Assembly (NCBI GenBank): GCA_028583405.1
Contig: JAPTMU010000280.1
Coordinates: 212,001-276,000 of the forward strand
Reading direction: 5' to 3'
DNA: 64,000 bases
Origin: Pogonophryne albipinna
Taxonomy: Eukaryota > Chordata > Actinopteri > Perciformes > Artedidraconidae
The translations under genes and the position numbers were made by a program. Shown piece after piece: positions 22,561-49,302 of the stretch. Each line of letters starts with the position of its first letter. Position 1 is the first letter of the stretch. The notes under the pieces were generated by a model. That model had not been told where the DNA came from. It searched no databases and saw only the letters and a program-made list of their open reading frames with translations.

Positions 22561-23699
22561 TTGTTGTGGCGGTGGTTGTTGTTGTGGTTGTAGGGACTGT
22601 TGTTGTTTTGTCTGTAGTTGTAGATAAAGTGGTGCTCAAGGTGGTAGAGACGCTGGAAGAGGGAAAGCTAGGTGTGGTAGTGGGAGGGGCAGATGTGGTT
22701 GAAGTTTGGGGAAGACATGGGCAAAATGAAGAAGAATCAGAAATACCTCTTCTCCTTCTTGTACTTTGTTCCTCTTGTAGGGCATGTTCATGAAGAGGAC
22801 ACTCTGGTCCAGGAAACACCTTATATCCCAGTTTTTTATAAAGTTCGGCCAAAGTCTTTGGCTCAAGTGTTTTTTTTTGATTTAGGGTCTTCTGGAACAT
22901 TGTCGCCCCAGTGTGCAGCCGCCACATACTTCTCCATTTTGTGATTGTAACATCAGAATGCTGACCAGAGAAAGGATGGTATATTCACCCTGTTGTTTAG
23001 TTGCATGTTGTTGCTGGGCTTGGCCCCGGTCACTACAAAGCCTTTGAGGAGATTATTATTGTTGATGCAGTGTTTGTTCAGGATGCATTTGACACATTCT
23101 TCCATTCTTTTCCAGCTGCCGTTATTGAAAGTCACCGCTTGTGGAACAATGTTTGTCAAGGTGAATGTGGAGTTTCTGTCACTTTCATCAAATCCATAAC
23201 TGTTTGGAAATAAATGGCCCCTATTATACTTCTTTTGGAGTTCGGAGGAATAATCAGAGTTACTGGCCTGTTTTTGGTTTTGGTTTTCATCAATCCTCAT
23301 GTTGATGGTTGCCGTCAGCTCGAGCTGCAAAAGTCAGAAGGCTCAGTCAGTGGTATTTATTTTGTGCTGTTAAAATAAACTTCCAGAAAGTTATTTGATA
23401 ACTCAAACTGAAGCGATTACATCAGACATTTTATCATGTGAATTCCAGACATAGGGAATGGTAGCCGCCGTGCCTTCTGGGGCGTCACAGCCATCTTTGG
23501 AGGATAGCATCCAACAACGACAGAAGCCCTTAATATCTATGAGCTTTCACTGGTCATCGTTTGGATGTTTTTCACCTAATATGAATAAAGCAATGGCAAA
23601 ATATAATTGCCCTTACCGACAGAAGCTCTCTTCAGAATCAGAGGAGCATTGTTGTACTGAATTAAAGTGAATAAATAACATTGGTCCGACCCATACAGC

Positions 23700-24060
23700 A
23701 TCTCTGCTGATGTGTGCTACCTCTCCATCGTTTTCCATTTTGCTATAAAACTATAAAATGTAAACCCAAGGTTCTTTGTTTTGTTTTTTCATTAGTTATA
23801 GGAGTGGCAGTTACAGCCAAGGACACAAACAGTGCCCACATTCAAGAAGTTACATTAAAAAAGTGACGCTACTTTGCTCGCCATAATGGAGAGAGAGTCA
23901 ATGGGTTACGGTCGCTTGTATCCCCCAAAGATGGCTGACTTGCTGTTGATGGCGTCATATTCCCATTATCTATTGCTCTCACGCTATAAACACTTTTCTT
24001 AATCAACCTGTCAGTTGCTGATGAGGTTGCGGTCTCTCTCTCTTAAAGTGTAAAAACTGG
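23700..24060. other. Intron 2 of the ENDOD1-like gene
   Basis: The 24,130-23,325 intron has no recognised element or long frame. Confidence 0.5.
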
Positions 24061-24479
24061 TGGACGGAGTTTAACGCCATTGAATAGTCGAAAGTTGAAT
24101 AATGTTTGAGTCAGAGAAAGAAAAACAAACCCCTGGCTCCATTATCCAAGGTGGTCTGCCTTTAGCTTTTCCTTCCCTCTTTTCTGTCCCTCTGTACTTG
24201 AAAGCAGAAAACACTGGTATCCTCTTGCTGGTGTCGTAGAGCGTCACGAACCGACGCTCGTTCTTGAAGGTTTGGCAAATTATTTGATATCGCTTCTGGT
24301 CCATGATCACCCCGTTCTCCAAGATGCCGGGGACATTTGGTGGTTTTTCCTCAAGAAGAAACTCAAGAAGAAACCCACGACACTCCGTTGAATTCATCAC
24401 TTCAGTTAGAGTGGGATGGATGGACAGGAGGATGGTGGCAAAGGGCAGGAGACTCCATCTTTTTAGGGTCACATACTGT

Positions 24480-25612
24480 GTATTTTTTGGGAGGGGAAAG
24501 AACAATGCATTATCAATCATTAGAGTTTGAGATACCAGTTCAAACCAGACCTTTTTGGAGAGGAATCATAATGTTATCTTATAGAGTGGATGACGTATTC
24601 ACCAGTGGGGTATTTACTGATTTGACTGATAAAAACCTCTTGAGCTTATTTTAGGAGTCATTAGCTGGGTTTCAACTCATTCTTTACACACTGGTTAATG
24701 ATTCCCAAGTTACACTTTTGTTGTTCGGCATTGTGTACACACAAAGATAATCAGGCTTTATTTCCTGGACGAATACCAGCAATAAATCTGGGATAAACTT
24801 CCTTGAGAAAAACTGCTTGTAGATTCGTCATGAAGCAGTAATAAAATAAAATACTCCCTAAAAGTCCTGTTTTAGGAACTTTACTTGAGAAAAAGTACAG
24901 AAGCATTGTCAGCAAAAGTCACTTAAAGTATTTTCAGTAAAAGTTTGCAGAATCACCCGTTTCGCATCAACATGGGAGCAGCATCGTCTTGATAATTCAA
25001 GTTATTTCGTGTATTCAGATTTACAAGAAATGTAACAAAATACACTTAGACTTGCCGTAACTTTCATATCATTTGTATTCGAGATAAAATTACAGCGTTA
25101 ATATTTTGCAGAACTATAATAATTTAATTTAGTTATTTTTACGTTTGTAAAATCGCATAAATCATTGAAAACATTTTCTGGATTTTTGTTTTTCTTTGAC
25201 AATTGTACTTATTTGAGATATTACGATTATTTTTAATAAATAGACATTTAATACAATTCATTTAACTTTCACTTTATTTTACTTACAATAACAGTATTTA
25301 GATTCAGCTGAACTATAAAAAAAAATATTTTTGAATATTTTATTAGAAAACATATTTCAACCTGAATTAAGGATTAAGAATTTCATATTTTAAATTATAT
25401 GTATTTATCTTTAGTTCAGAGGAAATGTGTTATGTGAGTACAAACTGAAAATTATATTAAAAAAAGACATTTCAGACTTTGGGTAAACTGTGATGCCCAT
25501 TTCTCATCTGCAATTCTCTACATTTTAAAAGTAATCCATTAAATGAGAAAATAATCCAGAGATGAACAAATTCAGGAATAATCCTTATAAAGCTTTAAAA
25601 AGAAACACTTAC
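24480..25612. other. Intron 1 of the ENDOD1-like gene
   Basis: About 1.1 kb of AT-rich sequence between the ATG exon and the second exon (acceptor TACACAG at 24,482-24,476). No repeat is recognised. Confidence 0.45.
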
Positions 25613-25689
25613 CATCTTGGATCAGAGCTTCATGAACTCTGCTGAAACTGAATGAACTCAGAGAGTCTGAAGGAAGGTACATGTCCCTG

Positions 25690-27020
25690 GAGGTGTGGCT
25701 ACAGAAATATCTGTATCATCTGGGGTTTTCCATGGAAGTGTTTTTGTTCAATATGTCTCCACATTCATGCCAAACATGTATCAACATGTTGACTTCCCAA
25801 CAAGAGAAAACAAGACTCTGGATCTTGTTTATACCACCATCAAGGGAGCATACAAAGCTTCCCCCCTCCCCAACATGGGACACTCTTATCACCTCACTGT
25901 TTTGATAAAACGTGTGTGGTAAGAGGACAGCACAGCTGCACTCAAAGACTGCTTTGAAACTACAGACTGGGACATGTTTAAGCAGCCACATACAACAACA
26001 CCACCAACATCCAGGAATATACACAAACTGTTACATCACCAAATGCATTGAGGATGTGACTCACACCAGATCAGGGCCAACCAGAAGCCATGGCTGACAG
26101 GTCCACAGGGGCCCCCCAAGGATGTGTGCTCAGCCCCTGCTCTTCACCCTGCTGACCCACGACTGCACACCCCCCCACAGCTCCAACCACTTCATCAAGT
26201 TTGCGGATGAGACAACCGTGGTGGTTCTCATCAGCAACAACGAGGAGACCCAGGAGAGAGGTGAACCAGCTGGCCAGGTGGTGCAGAGACAACAATCTCT
26301 TCCTCAATGTGGAGAAAACTAAAGGAGATTGTTGTGGACTTCAGGAGAAACGACACCCCCACCCACTGACCATCAGGGGTGCTGCACCAAATCCCTGGGG
26401 GTGCCCATCAGCGAGGATCTCTCCTGGAGCAACAACACCACGTCAATCACCACGAAAGCCATCGAACCGCAAGAGCCTGCAGCGCATCGTGAACACAGCT
26501 GAGAGGAACATCGGTGCCTCACTCCCATCACTCTGGACATCTACAACACCCGCCTCACCCGTAGAGCACTCAGCATCGCTGGTGACCCCACCCATCCTCC
26601 ACCTCCCTCTTCATCCTCCACCTGCCTCTTCATTCTCTTCATCCTCCACCTGCCTCTTCTTCCTCCTGCCTGCAGGGAGGAGGTTCCGCAGCCTGAAGTC
26701 GAGCACCACTCGACTAAAGAACAGTCACTCAATTCCAGCACCAGACACTTTTTGACGCTGCTATGGACAGTCTTGAAAGATATTGAAGTGACTGTTATTT
26801 TGTATATATTGATTGTTGTGTTTTGTCTTAATGTGTGCATATGTGTAAATGTGTCAGTTGGTTGTATATATATATATATAGGATATACCTATTTTATATA
26901 TATTTGTATACATATTTGTATTATTGTATTTTGTATTCGGGATTGTTGGAAACGTTATTTCGATCTCTCTGTCTGTACAAACACACAGAAAAATGTACAT
27001 TAAAGTTGACTTTGATATTT
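25690..27020 (+). mobile_element. Degenerate LINE, internally deleted
   Basis: Plus-strand pieces in order: the end of an endonuclease domain (QHVDFPTRENKTLDLVYTTI, then PNMGHSYHLTV), a linker, GCVLSPLLFTLL with a broken KFADETTVV block, then DRKSLQRIV-like RKSLQRIVNTAERNIGASLP. The tail ends AAAGTTGACTTTG at about 27,001-27,013. It is the same family as the copy at 19,085-21,548, but with many frameshifts and most of the reverse transcriptase deleted. Its left end lies within about 80 bp of the ENDOD1-like start codon, facing the other way. Confidence 0.8.
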
Positions 27021-27256
27021 ATACAGGACGGTGCGTTGAACGGTCCTTTAATTCCTTTACAGAATATTTGTACATTGCCTAACAGAAAAAGAGACTACAA
27101 ATCAACATGAGCAGTGTTTTATTTCATGGACACAACTTCAGTTTAAAGACCTTTATAGACAGGATGACGCAATAATGCAAAATACTCGCCTGCAAATATT
27201 TTGCATCAATTCTATTCGTGCCGGCAGCGAAGCAAATTTAAAAAGAATATATATAT

Positions 27257-28261
27257 CAGTGACGTGCGGTGAGGTTCATGGCTGGTGAGGCACTGACTCT
27301 TTCAGAGTCAGATTTACAAATATTATATTTTGACCTTAATCGAAATATTCGGTTATTTTCAAAAGCTTTTTTAGTCTGATGCTTTAATTCATTTTAAACA
27401 GACCGTTCAACAAAAGGATAGCCTACCCAAAATCTAAATATTGGATTGTTCTTTCTTAGTAAGATCCCATGTTCATTACAATGGTGGTCTTACCTTGACT
27501 TGAAGATGAAGTCCATGCTATCCTTCTGGACAACAATCTCCATTACTGTTTTGTAAAAGTCCTCCTTATCTTCCTCTAGTTTCAAAAGCCTAGCTTGTTG
27601 TTCACGTCTACGGTCTCTGCGTAGAATAACAGTAGCAACAAGAACCTGTGGGCTCACTTGCGCCCCCTTCAGTGCGGCAGAGGTTATGGCTGCCTCCCCT
27701 GGTGCTTTTTTCATTGCCGTTGTATGATGAGACCAGCGAGCTTAAATATCATATATACGTGAAATACGTTATTTAGAGACTATGGATGGCGAGGATAAAT
27801 GTAATAAAGGGATCTACAAACATTACATTGGTGACATACAGTGAGATGGTGCAGGCATGCGCTTAGGGCCCGCTTTCCAGACAGTTTCTGTGACGCATTC
27901 TGAGGTGAGGCAGATCTCATCTGTGCCTCACCTCACCACACAGTAACTGGCTTGAGCGCGCTCACAAAATAAGTGCCCGCGCTACATTAGTGCCCGCGCT
28001 CCAGCCAGTTTCTGTGGGCTTACGAGAGGCAGAGCTCGTCCCTGCCTCACTTCTCATCGCTCCCCGTAGTTGTAGCGGAGCTCGACAAATTTGCTGATTT
28101 TGCCAATAAAAAGCGATTGGAATCAAACAGAAATCACATTTACAACACAGATCAGTGGAGACATTTTATTATTATTACTATTTAGTTTTTCTTTAGTTGT
28201 TTTTCCGTTACATTGGAGTATGGCAGGGGAGGCTCTGCCTCTCCTGACTGCACGTCGCTGA
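27257..28261. mobile_element. hAT-type element with ATATATAT target duplication
   Basis: Begins CAGTGACGTGCGGTGAGG and ends CTGACTGCACGTCGCTG, imperfect inverted repeats. It is flanked by ATATATAT at 27,249-27,256 and 28,262-28,269. A minus-strand frame at 27,490-27,714 encodes a short charged helix-like protein containing LLKLEEDKEDFYKTVMEI. It is not a known transposase domain and is shared in part with the decayed copy near 4,380-4,780. The element is non-autonomous. Confidence 0.75.
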
Positions 28262-28574
28262 TATATATTGATGTGTGAGTTTATTATAATGGATAAACAA
28301 ACGTGATTGGTGGATGATTATGAGTGAGTGGTCCATCCGCTTCATCTGATTTGTCAGTTCTAGACAATGTAAGCACCGTAGAGTGGTGCAGGGATGTCGT
28401 TTTCTGTAGTCCGACCCTGAAGGCAGCATCTCCCTGGTTTAATGGGAATTTTGAATTATGGTAGAAAATAATCTCTGTGTCAAACAAACTTTTATGATAC
28501 TAATAAGTTTAGTTCAGCAGGATCATCTCCACATATTAACACCACTTTATGATTTCTGAAGTAAAAATCTAACG

Positions 28575-28648
28575 TTATAAAGGAACTACATCACGGTCAC
28601 ATGACTTCATGTCACCACCGCTAAGCTAAAGGCGGCTAATGTAGGACG
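28575..28648. repeat. Single unit of the 72-bp tec minisatellite
   Basis: One copy of the sequence tandemly repeated at 34,497-35,000 (TATAAAGGAACTACA, then GGTCACATGACTTCA and CGCTAAGCTAAAGGCGGCTA). It lies about 340 bp beyond the tec stop codon. Confidence 0.85.
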
Positions 28649-28730
28649 TGATGACGTTTAGTCGTCTCATTTGGACACTTGTTAGCAACCGCTGTTGTTA
28701 AATTCACCAGTGCGGTATTTACTGACGTAA

Positions 28731-28736
28731 TTTATT
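28731..28736 (-). terminator. Possible tec polyadenylation signal
   Basis: Reads AATAAA on the minus strand, about 255 bases after the tec stop codon. No cleavage evidence is available from sequence alone. Confidence 0.3.
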
Positions 28737-28990
28737 TCGTAGAATAAAAATCCCTTCACCTTGTGTTAACCACAGACCTTATTTCAGGAATAAAAACCAA
28801 AAACATGTTCAGGAAACCATTGACAAGGAAACAGGAAACAGGGTTTTAGGACTCATTCCTGCACAACTCTATTACAACATCTTCGCTGTGTTATTGTCAG
28901 TAAATTAAACAATAACAGTGAGGTGAATGGTGGGAATTTGGGGGCACCATGGCCCTCAGGGATGGTGGGAGCAGCTGATTGGTCGGTTGA

Positions 28991-44307
<15,317 letters not shown>

Positions 44308-45113
44308 TTAAAATGTGCTTTTTCTTCCTTTTTTCCTTGTGTTTGAAACCAGTATTTCTGCAGGTAAATGTCAGGGAACGCAAATGAAACAAGTACTAGA
44401 ATATTTGTCCAAAAATTTATTTAAAAAAAAGTACTAAAATATTACATATTCAACATTGAGACAAATATATATATGACAGTGTAAATACTCATAATAATGT
44501 TGAGAATAATATCTTTGGTTAAGAGTTAAAACGCAAAAGTATCATATTAATAATATATAAATGACCTAATACGTTCAGATTTATTATAATAGATTAATCA
44601 GTATTTTATATATATTTAAACATAGGTTTATAATTATCCTGCATGATAGGTACTTTTATTTATGTTATTTTAAGTATAATGTTATGCTTATACTTTTAAG
44701 AAATAAATTGTATTTCGGAACAGTTTACTTTTCACCACTTATTGGCGCTTTTAAGGTGCGGTGTGGTATTTTCCCACAGCTCCTGAACGCATCACAAGCA
44801 AACAAATAACGCACCTGTTACATTTTAGAGTCACTAACATTATAAAACACACATTATTATAACCACAGGAGAACTACATACAGACTATTATGTAATTAAA
44901 TCATGTGTTTAGATGCTTTTCCGTACTTTACGGTAAATGTGTCTCTTAGTTTAGTACTTTCTTACGGTAAAGCTGAAGGACTTTGGTCGCAGTTGAGTCA
45001 AACCTCGGACTTTCTGCGTTTGTTTGGACCGGTTTGCGCAGCAGCAGCAGGTCAAATCATAATAAACGTTACGTAAAAGTGACGTAAGAGTTAAAACAAA
45101 GTGATTTTCTTAC

Positions 45114-45219
45114 CTTTTCTCGTCATTTTTATGCAGTTTTTAATCCGTACGTGTGCGTTTGTTTCCCATGTCACAGCACGTGAAGAGGCAGGGATTCAGG
45201 AAATGAAGCAAAGGGGGGC

Positions 45220-45240
<21 letters not shown>
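45114..45240 (-). promoter_or_regulatory. tec: Probable tec promoter and untranslated first exon
   Basis: On the minus strand a donor, GAAAAG|GTAAGA, lies at 45,114/45,113. It fits an untranslated first exon spliced to the acceptor at 44,266. Upstream are an E-box CACGTG (about 45,177-45,182) and an ETS-like ATTTCCTG. A half CRE, TGACGTAA, lies at about 45,080, inside the intron. The transcription start cannot be placed. Confidence 0.4.
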
Positions 45241-45523
<283 letters not shown>

Positions 45524-45930
45524 TGAAATGAAAGCTTGAGTTAATCATTCACAGCTGACCTGTCACAGTGCAGGACTCTAGCTGTAGATTTAATAAACCT
45601 GTCATTTTAAACAACATGAACTATTTTAACTCAAATATTTTTTATATATTTTAACCACAAAAACGTTATTATACAAAACTAACAAACTCACTGACAGTTG
45701 TCACATGTCTTTAGGTCTTTCAGCAGCTGGTTTCAGTTCTCCTTCAGAAAGGCTTGCTGTACTTTCTTTTCTTGTTATATAATATATGCATTTTATTTAG
45801 TTTTCTTGAGCTAGCACCGTCTCTCTTCACCCTCAACACTGCAACCTGTCACCTGCAGAAGTTCTCTGACGACTCCGCCATCGTTGGCCTCATCTCCAAC
45901 GAGGACGCAGGACTTCACCCTCGGGTGCCA

Positions 45931-46620
45931 GAGGAACCTCCTCCAGAGGAACCACCTCCAGAGGAACCCCCTCCAGAGGAACCCCCTCCAGAGGAACCAC
46001 CTCCAGAGGAACCCCCTCCAGAGGAACCCCCTCCAGAGGAACCACCTCCAGAGGAACCCCCTCCAGAGGAACCAGCTCCAGAGGAACCCCCTCCAGAGGA
46101 ACCACCTCCAGAGGGACCCCCTCCAGAGGAACCCCCTCCAGAGGAACCAGCTCCAGAGGAACCCCCTCCCGAGGAACCACCTCCAGAGGAACCCCTTCCA
46201 GAGGAACCACCTCCAGAGGAACCCCCTCCAGAGGAACCCCCTCCAGAGGAACCAGCTCCAGAGGAACCCCCTCCAGAGGAACCACCTCCAGAGGAACCCC
46301 TTCCAGAGGAACCACCTCCAGAGGAACCCCCTCCAGAGGAACCAGCTCCAGAGGAACCCCCTCCAGAGGAACCCCCTCCAGAGGAACCCCCTCCAGAGGA
46401 ACCAGCTCCAGAGGAACCCCCTCCAGAGGAACCACCTCCAGAGAAACCACCTCCAGGGGAACCCCCTCCAGAGGAACCAGCTCCAGAGGAACCCCCTCCA
46501 GAGGAACCAGCTCCAGAGGAACCCCCTCCAGAGGAACCCCCTCCAGAGGAACCAGCTCCAGAGGAACCAGCTCCAGAGGAACCCCCTCCAGAGGAACCAG
46601 CTCCAGAGGAACCACCTCCA
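45931..46620. repeat. 15-bp minisatellite, exactly 46 units
   Basis: Unit GAGGAACC(C/A)(C/G)CTCCA repeated 46 times over 690 bp, with substitutions but no length change. One frame reads (EEPPP)n and another (LQRNP)n. The second runs straight into the LINE's LQLN motif. Confidence 0.95.
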
Positions 46621-46989
46621 GCTCAACGCAGCGAAGACCAAGGAGCTGGTGGTGGACTTGAGATGCTGCCAACACTCCCCCCCCGACACCAGTGAGCATC
46701 CAGGGAGCGGACATTGAGATTATGGAATCTTACAAATACCTGGGTGTTCATCTGAACAATAAACTGGACTGGACTGATAATTCTGCTGCTCTGTACAAGA
46801 AGGGACAGAGCAGACTCTTTCTGCTGGGGACACTGAGGTCTTTCGGGTGCAGGGGGCACTCCTTCAGACCTTCTTTGACTCTGTTGTGGCATCAGCCATT
46901 TTCTATGGTGTGGCCTGCTGGGGCAGCAGCATCTCGGCTGCTGACAGGAAGAGACTGAACAGACTGGGAAGGAAGCTCTTTCCCGGGGA

Positions 46990-48760
46990 GTCCTCTGGAC
47001 ACTGTGGAGGTGGTGGGAGACAGGAGTCCTCACTGTGGAGGAGGTGGGAGACAGGAGTCCTCTGGACACTGTGGAGGTGGTGGGAGACAGGAGTCCTCAC
47101 TGTGGAGGTGGTGGGAGACAGGAGTCCTCTGGACACTGTGGAGGAGGTGGGAGACAGGAGTCCTCTGGACACTGTGGAGGAGGTGGGAGACAGGAGTCCT
47201 CTGGACACTGTGGAGGAGGTGGGAGACAGGATTCCTCACTGTGGAGGTGGTGGGAGACAGGAGTCCTCACTGTGGAGGAGGTGGGAGCAGGAGTCCTCAC
47301 TGTGGAGGAGGTGGGAGACAGGATTCCTCACTGTGGAGGAGGTGGGAGACAGGATTCCTCACTGTGGAGGTGGTGGGAGACAGGAGTCCTCACTGTGGAG
47401 GAGGTGGGAGACAGGAGTTCTCTGGACACTGTGGAGGTGGTGGGAGACAGGAGTCCTCACTGTGGAGGAGGTCGGAGACAGGATTCCTCACTGTGGAGGA
47501 GGTGGGAGACAGGATTCCTCACTGTGGAGGTGGTGGGAGACAGGAGTCCTCACTGTGGAGGAGGTGGGAGACAGGAGTTCTCTGGACACTGTGGAGGTGG
47601 TGGGAGACAGGAGTCCTCACTGTGGAGGTGGTGGGAGACAGGAGTCCTCACTGTGGAGGAGGTGGGAGACAGGAGTTCTCTGGACACTGTGGAGGTGGTG
47701 GGAGACAGGAGTCCTCACTGTGGAGGTGGTGGGAGACAGGAGTCCTCACTGTGGAGGTGGTGGGAGACAGGAGTCCTCTGGACACTGTGGAGGAGGTGGG
47801 AGACAGGAGTCCTCTGGACACTGTGGAGGTGGTGGGAGACAGGAGTCCTCACTGTGGAGGTGGTGGGAGACAGGAGTCCTCACTGTGGAGGTGGTGGGAG
47901 ACAGGAGTCCTCTGGACACTGCGGAGGAGGTGGGAGACAGGAGTCCTCTGGACACTGTGGAGGTGGTGGGAGACAGGAGTCCTCACTGTGGAGGAGGTGG
48001 GAGCAGGAGTCCTCTGGACACTGTGGAGGAGGTGGGAGACAGGATTCCTCACTGTGGAGGTGATGGGAGACAGGAGTCCTCACTGTGGAGGAGGTGGGAG
48101 ACAGGAGTCCTCACTGTGGAGGAGGTGGGAGACAGGATTCCTCACTGTGGAGGTGGTGGGAGACAGGAGTCCTCACTGTGGAGGAGGTGGGAGACAGGAG
48201 TCCTCTGGACACTGTGGAGGTGGTGGGAGACAGGAGTCCTCTGGACAATGTGGAGGAGGTGGGAGACAGGAGTCCTCACTGTGGAGGAGGTGGGAGACAG
48301 GAGTCCTCACTGTGGAGACAGGAGTCCTCTGGACACTGTGGAGGAGGTGGGAGACAGGAGTCCTCATTGTGGAGACAGGAGTCCTCTGGACACTGTGGAG
48401 GAGGTGGGAGACAGGGGTCCTCTGGACACTGTGGAGGAGGTGGGAGAAGGAGTCCTCTGGACACTGTGCAGGAGGTGGGAGACAGGAGTCCTCACTGTGG
48501 AGGTGGTGGGAGACAGGAGTCGTCACTGTGGAGGAGGTGGGAGACAGGAGTCCTCTGGACACTGTGGAGGAGGTGGGAGACAGGAGTCCTCTGGACACTG
48601 TGGAGGAGATGGGAGACAGGAGTCCTCACTGTGGAGGAGGTGGGAGACAGGAGTCCTCACTGTGGAGACAGGAGTCCTCTGGACACTGTGGAGGAGGTGG
48701 GAGACAGGAGTCCTCACTGTGGAGGAGGTGGGAGACAGGAGTCCTCACTGTGGAGGTGTC
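46990..48760. repeat. 31/36-bp minisatellite inside the LINE
   Basis: Short units (31 bp, ending CCTCAC) and long units (36 bp, ending CCTCTGGACAC) share GTGGAGGTGGTGGGAGACAGG. The long unit translates to PLDTVEVVGDR, a conserved LINE C-terminal phrase. All three plus frames are largely open through it. Confidence 0.95.
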
Positions 48761-48893
48761 CTCCCTGCTGGACAATATGTCCCCCCCTCCAGGACACCCT
48801 GTCCTCACTGTGCAGGCTGCTGCACCCCCGCTGTCTCCTTCCTTCCTGCAGCGGTCAGACTATACAACCAGCGCAGCCCGTAGTAGACCACCC

Positions 48894-48895
<2 letters not shown>

Positions 48896-48966
<71 letters not shown>

Positions 48967-49114
48967 ACAACACAGACTACTAAATGCTGCTAAATCCTCA
49001 GAACTGTTACAGGATGTGTATTTTGTAAATTGTGTAACTTTTTATTTGTTATTATATTTTTTATTATATCATCACTTTTTTTACTTAGTACTTTTTAATG
49101 TGTGTAACATGCAG

Positions 49115-49170
<56 letters not shown>
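48896..49170. repeat. (CA)n and (CT)n microsatellites
   Basis: A (CA)n tract at about 48,896-48,964 and a (CT)n tract at about 49,118-49,168, separated by AT-rich LINE 3' sequence. Confidence 0.95.
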
Positions 49171-49172
<2 letters not shown>

Positions 49173-49302
49173 CTATACGCATTCCCCTCTGGGACTAATA
49201 CAGGATTCGGATATATTACATGTTTTCTGGCTTTATTATACCTGTAGTTTGGTTTGTACTCGACTGTAGTGTTCTTTTACGTGGCTATACCAGCTGTAGT
49301 GA

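Larger units (their letters stand above)
21548..25615 (-). pseudogene. ENDOD1-like extracellular nuclease with Thr-rich tail, frame broken
   Basis: Exon 1 ends with the start codon itself: ATG at 25,615-25,613 is followed by donor GTAAGT. Exon 2 (24,475-24,131) encodes a hydrophobic leader, LLPFATILLSIHP, and the RRFVTLYDTSKRIPVFSAF block. Exon 3 starts at 23,324 and carries the nuclease core, KYNRGHLFPNSYGF and FTLTNIVPQAVTFN, then CVKCIL. This is the DNA/RNA non-specific endonuclease fold of ENDOD1-type proteins. At 22,955-22,953 a TGA stands where the family has the first Cys of SAFCCY. About 75 bases later an A9 run shifts frame by one. The shifted frame continues through LAELYKKLGYKVFPGPECPL into some 380 Thr/Gly/Asn-rich codons, ending at 21,548. 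Two lesions suggest a pseudogene, but the run could be a sequencing error. Confidence 0.75.
45815..49215 (+). mobile_element. LINE remnant carrying two internal minisatellites
   Basis: Plus-strand reverse transcriptase pieces appear in order: TCHLQKFSDDSAIVGLIS, then after the first array LQLNAAKTKELVVDLR and ESYKYLGVHLNNKLDWTDNS, then LLQTFFDSVVASAIFYGVAC and DRKRLNRLGRKLF. After the second array come LDNMSPPLQDTLSSL and LLHPRCLLPS-type C-terminal sequence. A 3' tail with CCCTCTGGGACTAATACAGG follows at about 49,180-49,210. It is a Jockey-superfamily LINE. Both arrays are described separately. Long open frames across them are not genes. Confidence 0.8.

Noticed and set aside
45754..46717. 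EEPPP-repeat protein
   Set aside because: The frame begins in LINE sequence and consists of the 15-bp array; no promoter, splice or homology support.
46847..48993. Plus-strand open frames of 300-680 codons (GDRSP and ESSGHCGGG repeats)
   Set aside because: Translations of the 31/36-bp array inside a dead LINE, open in all three frames.
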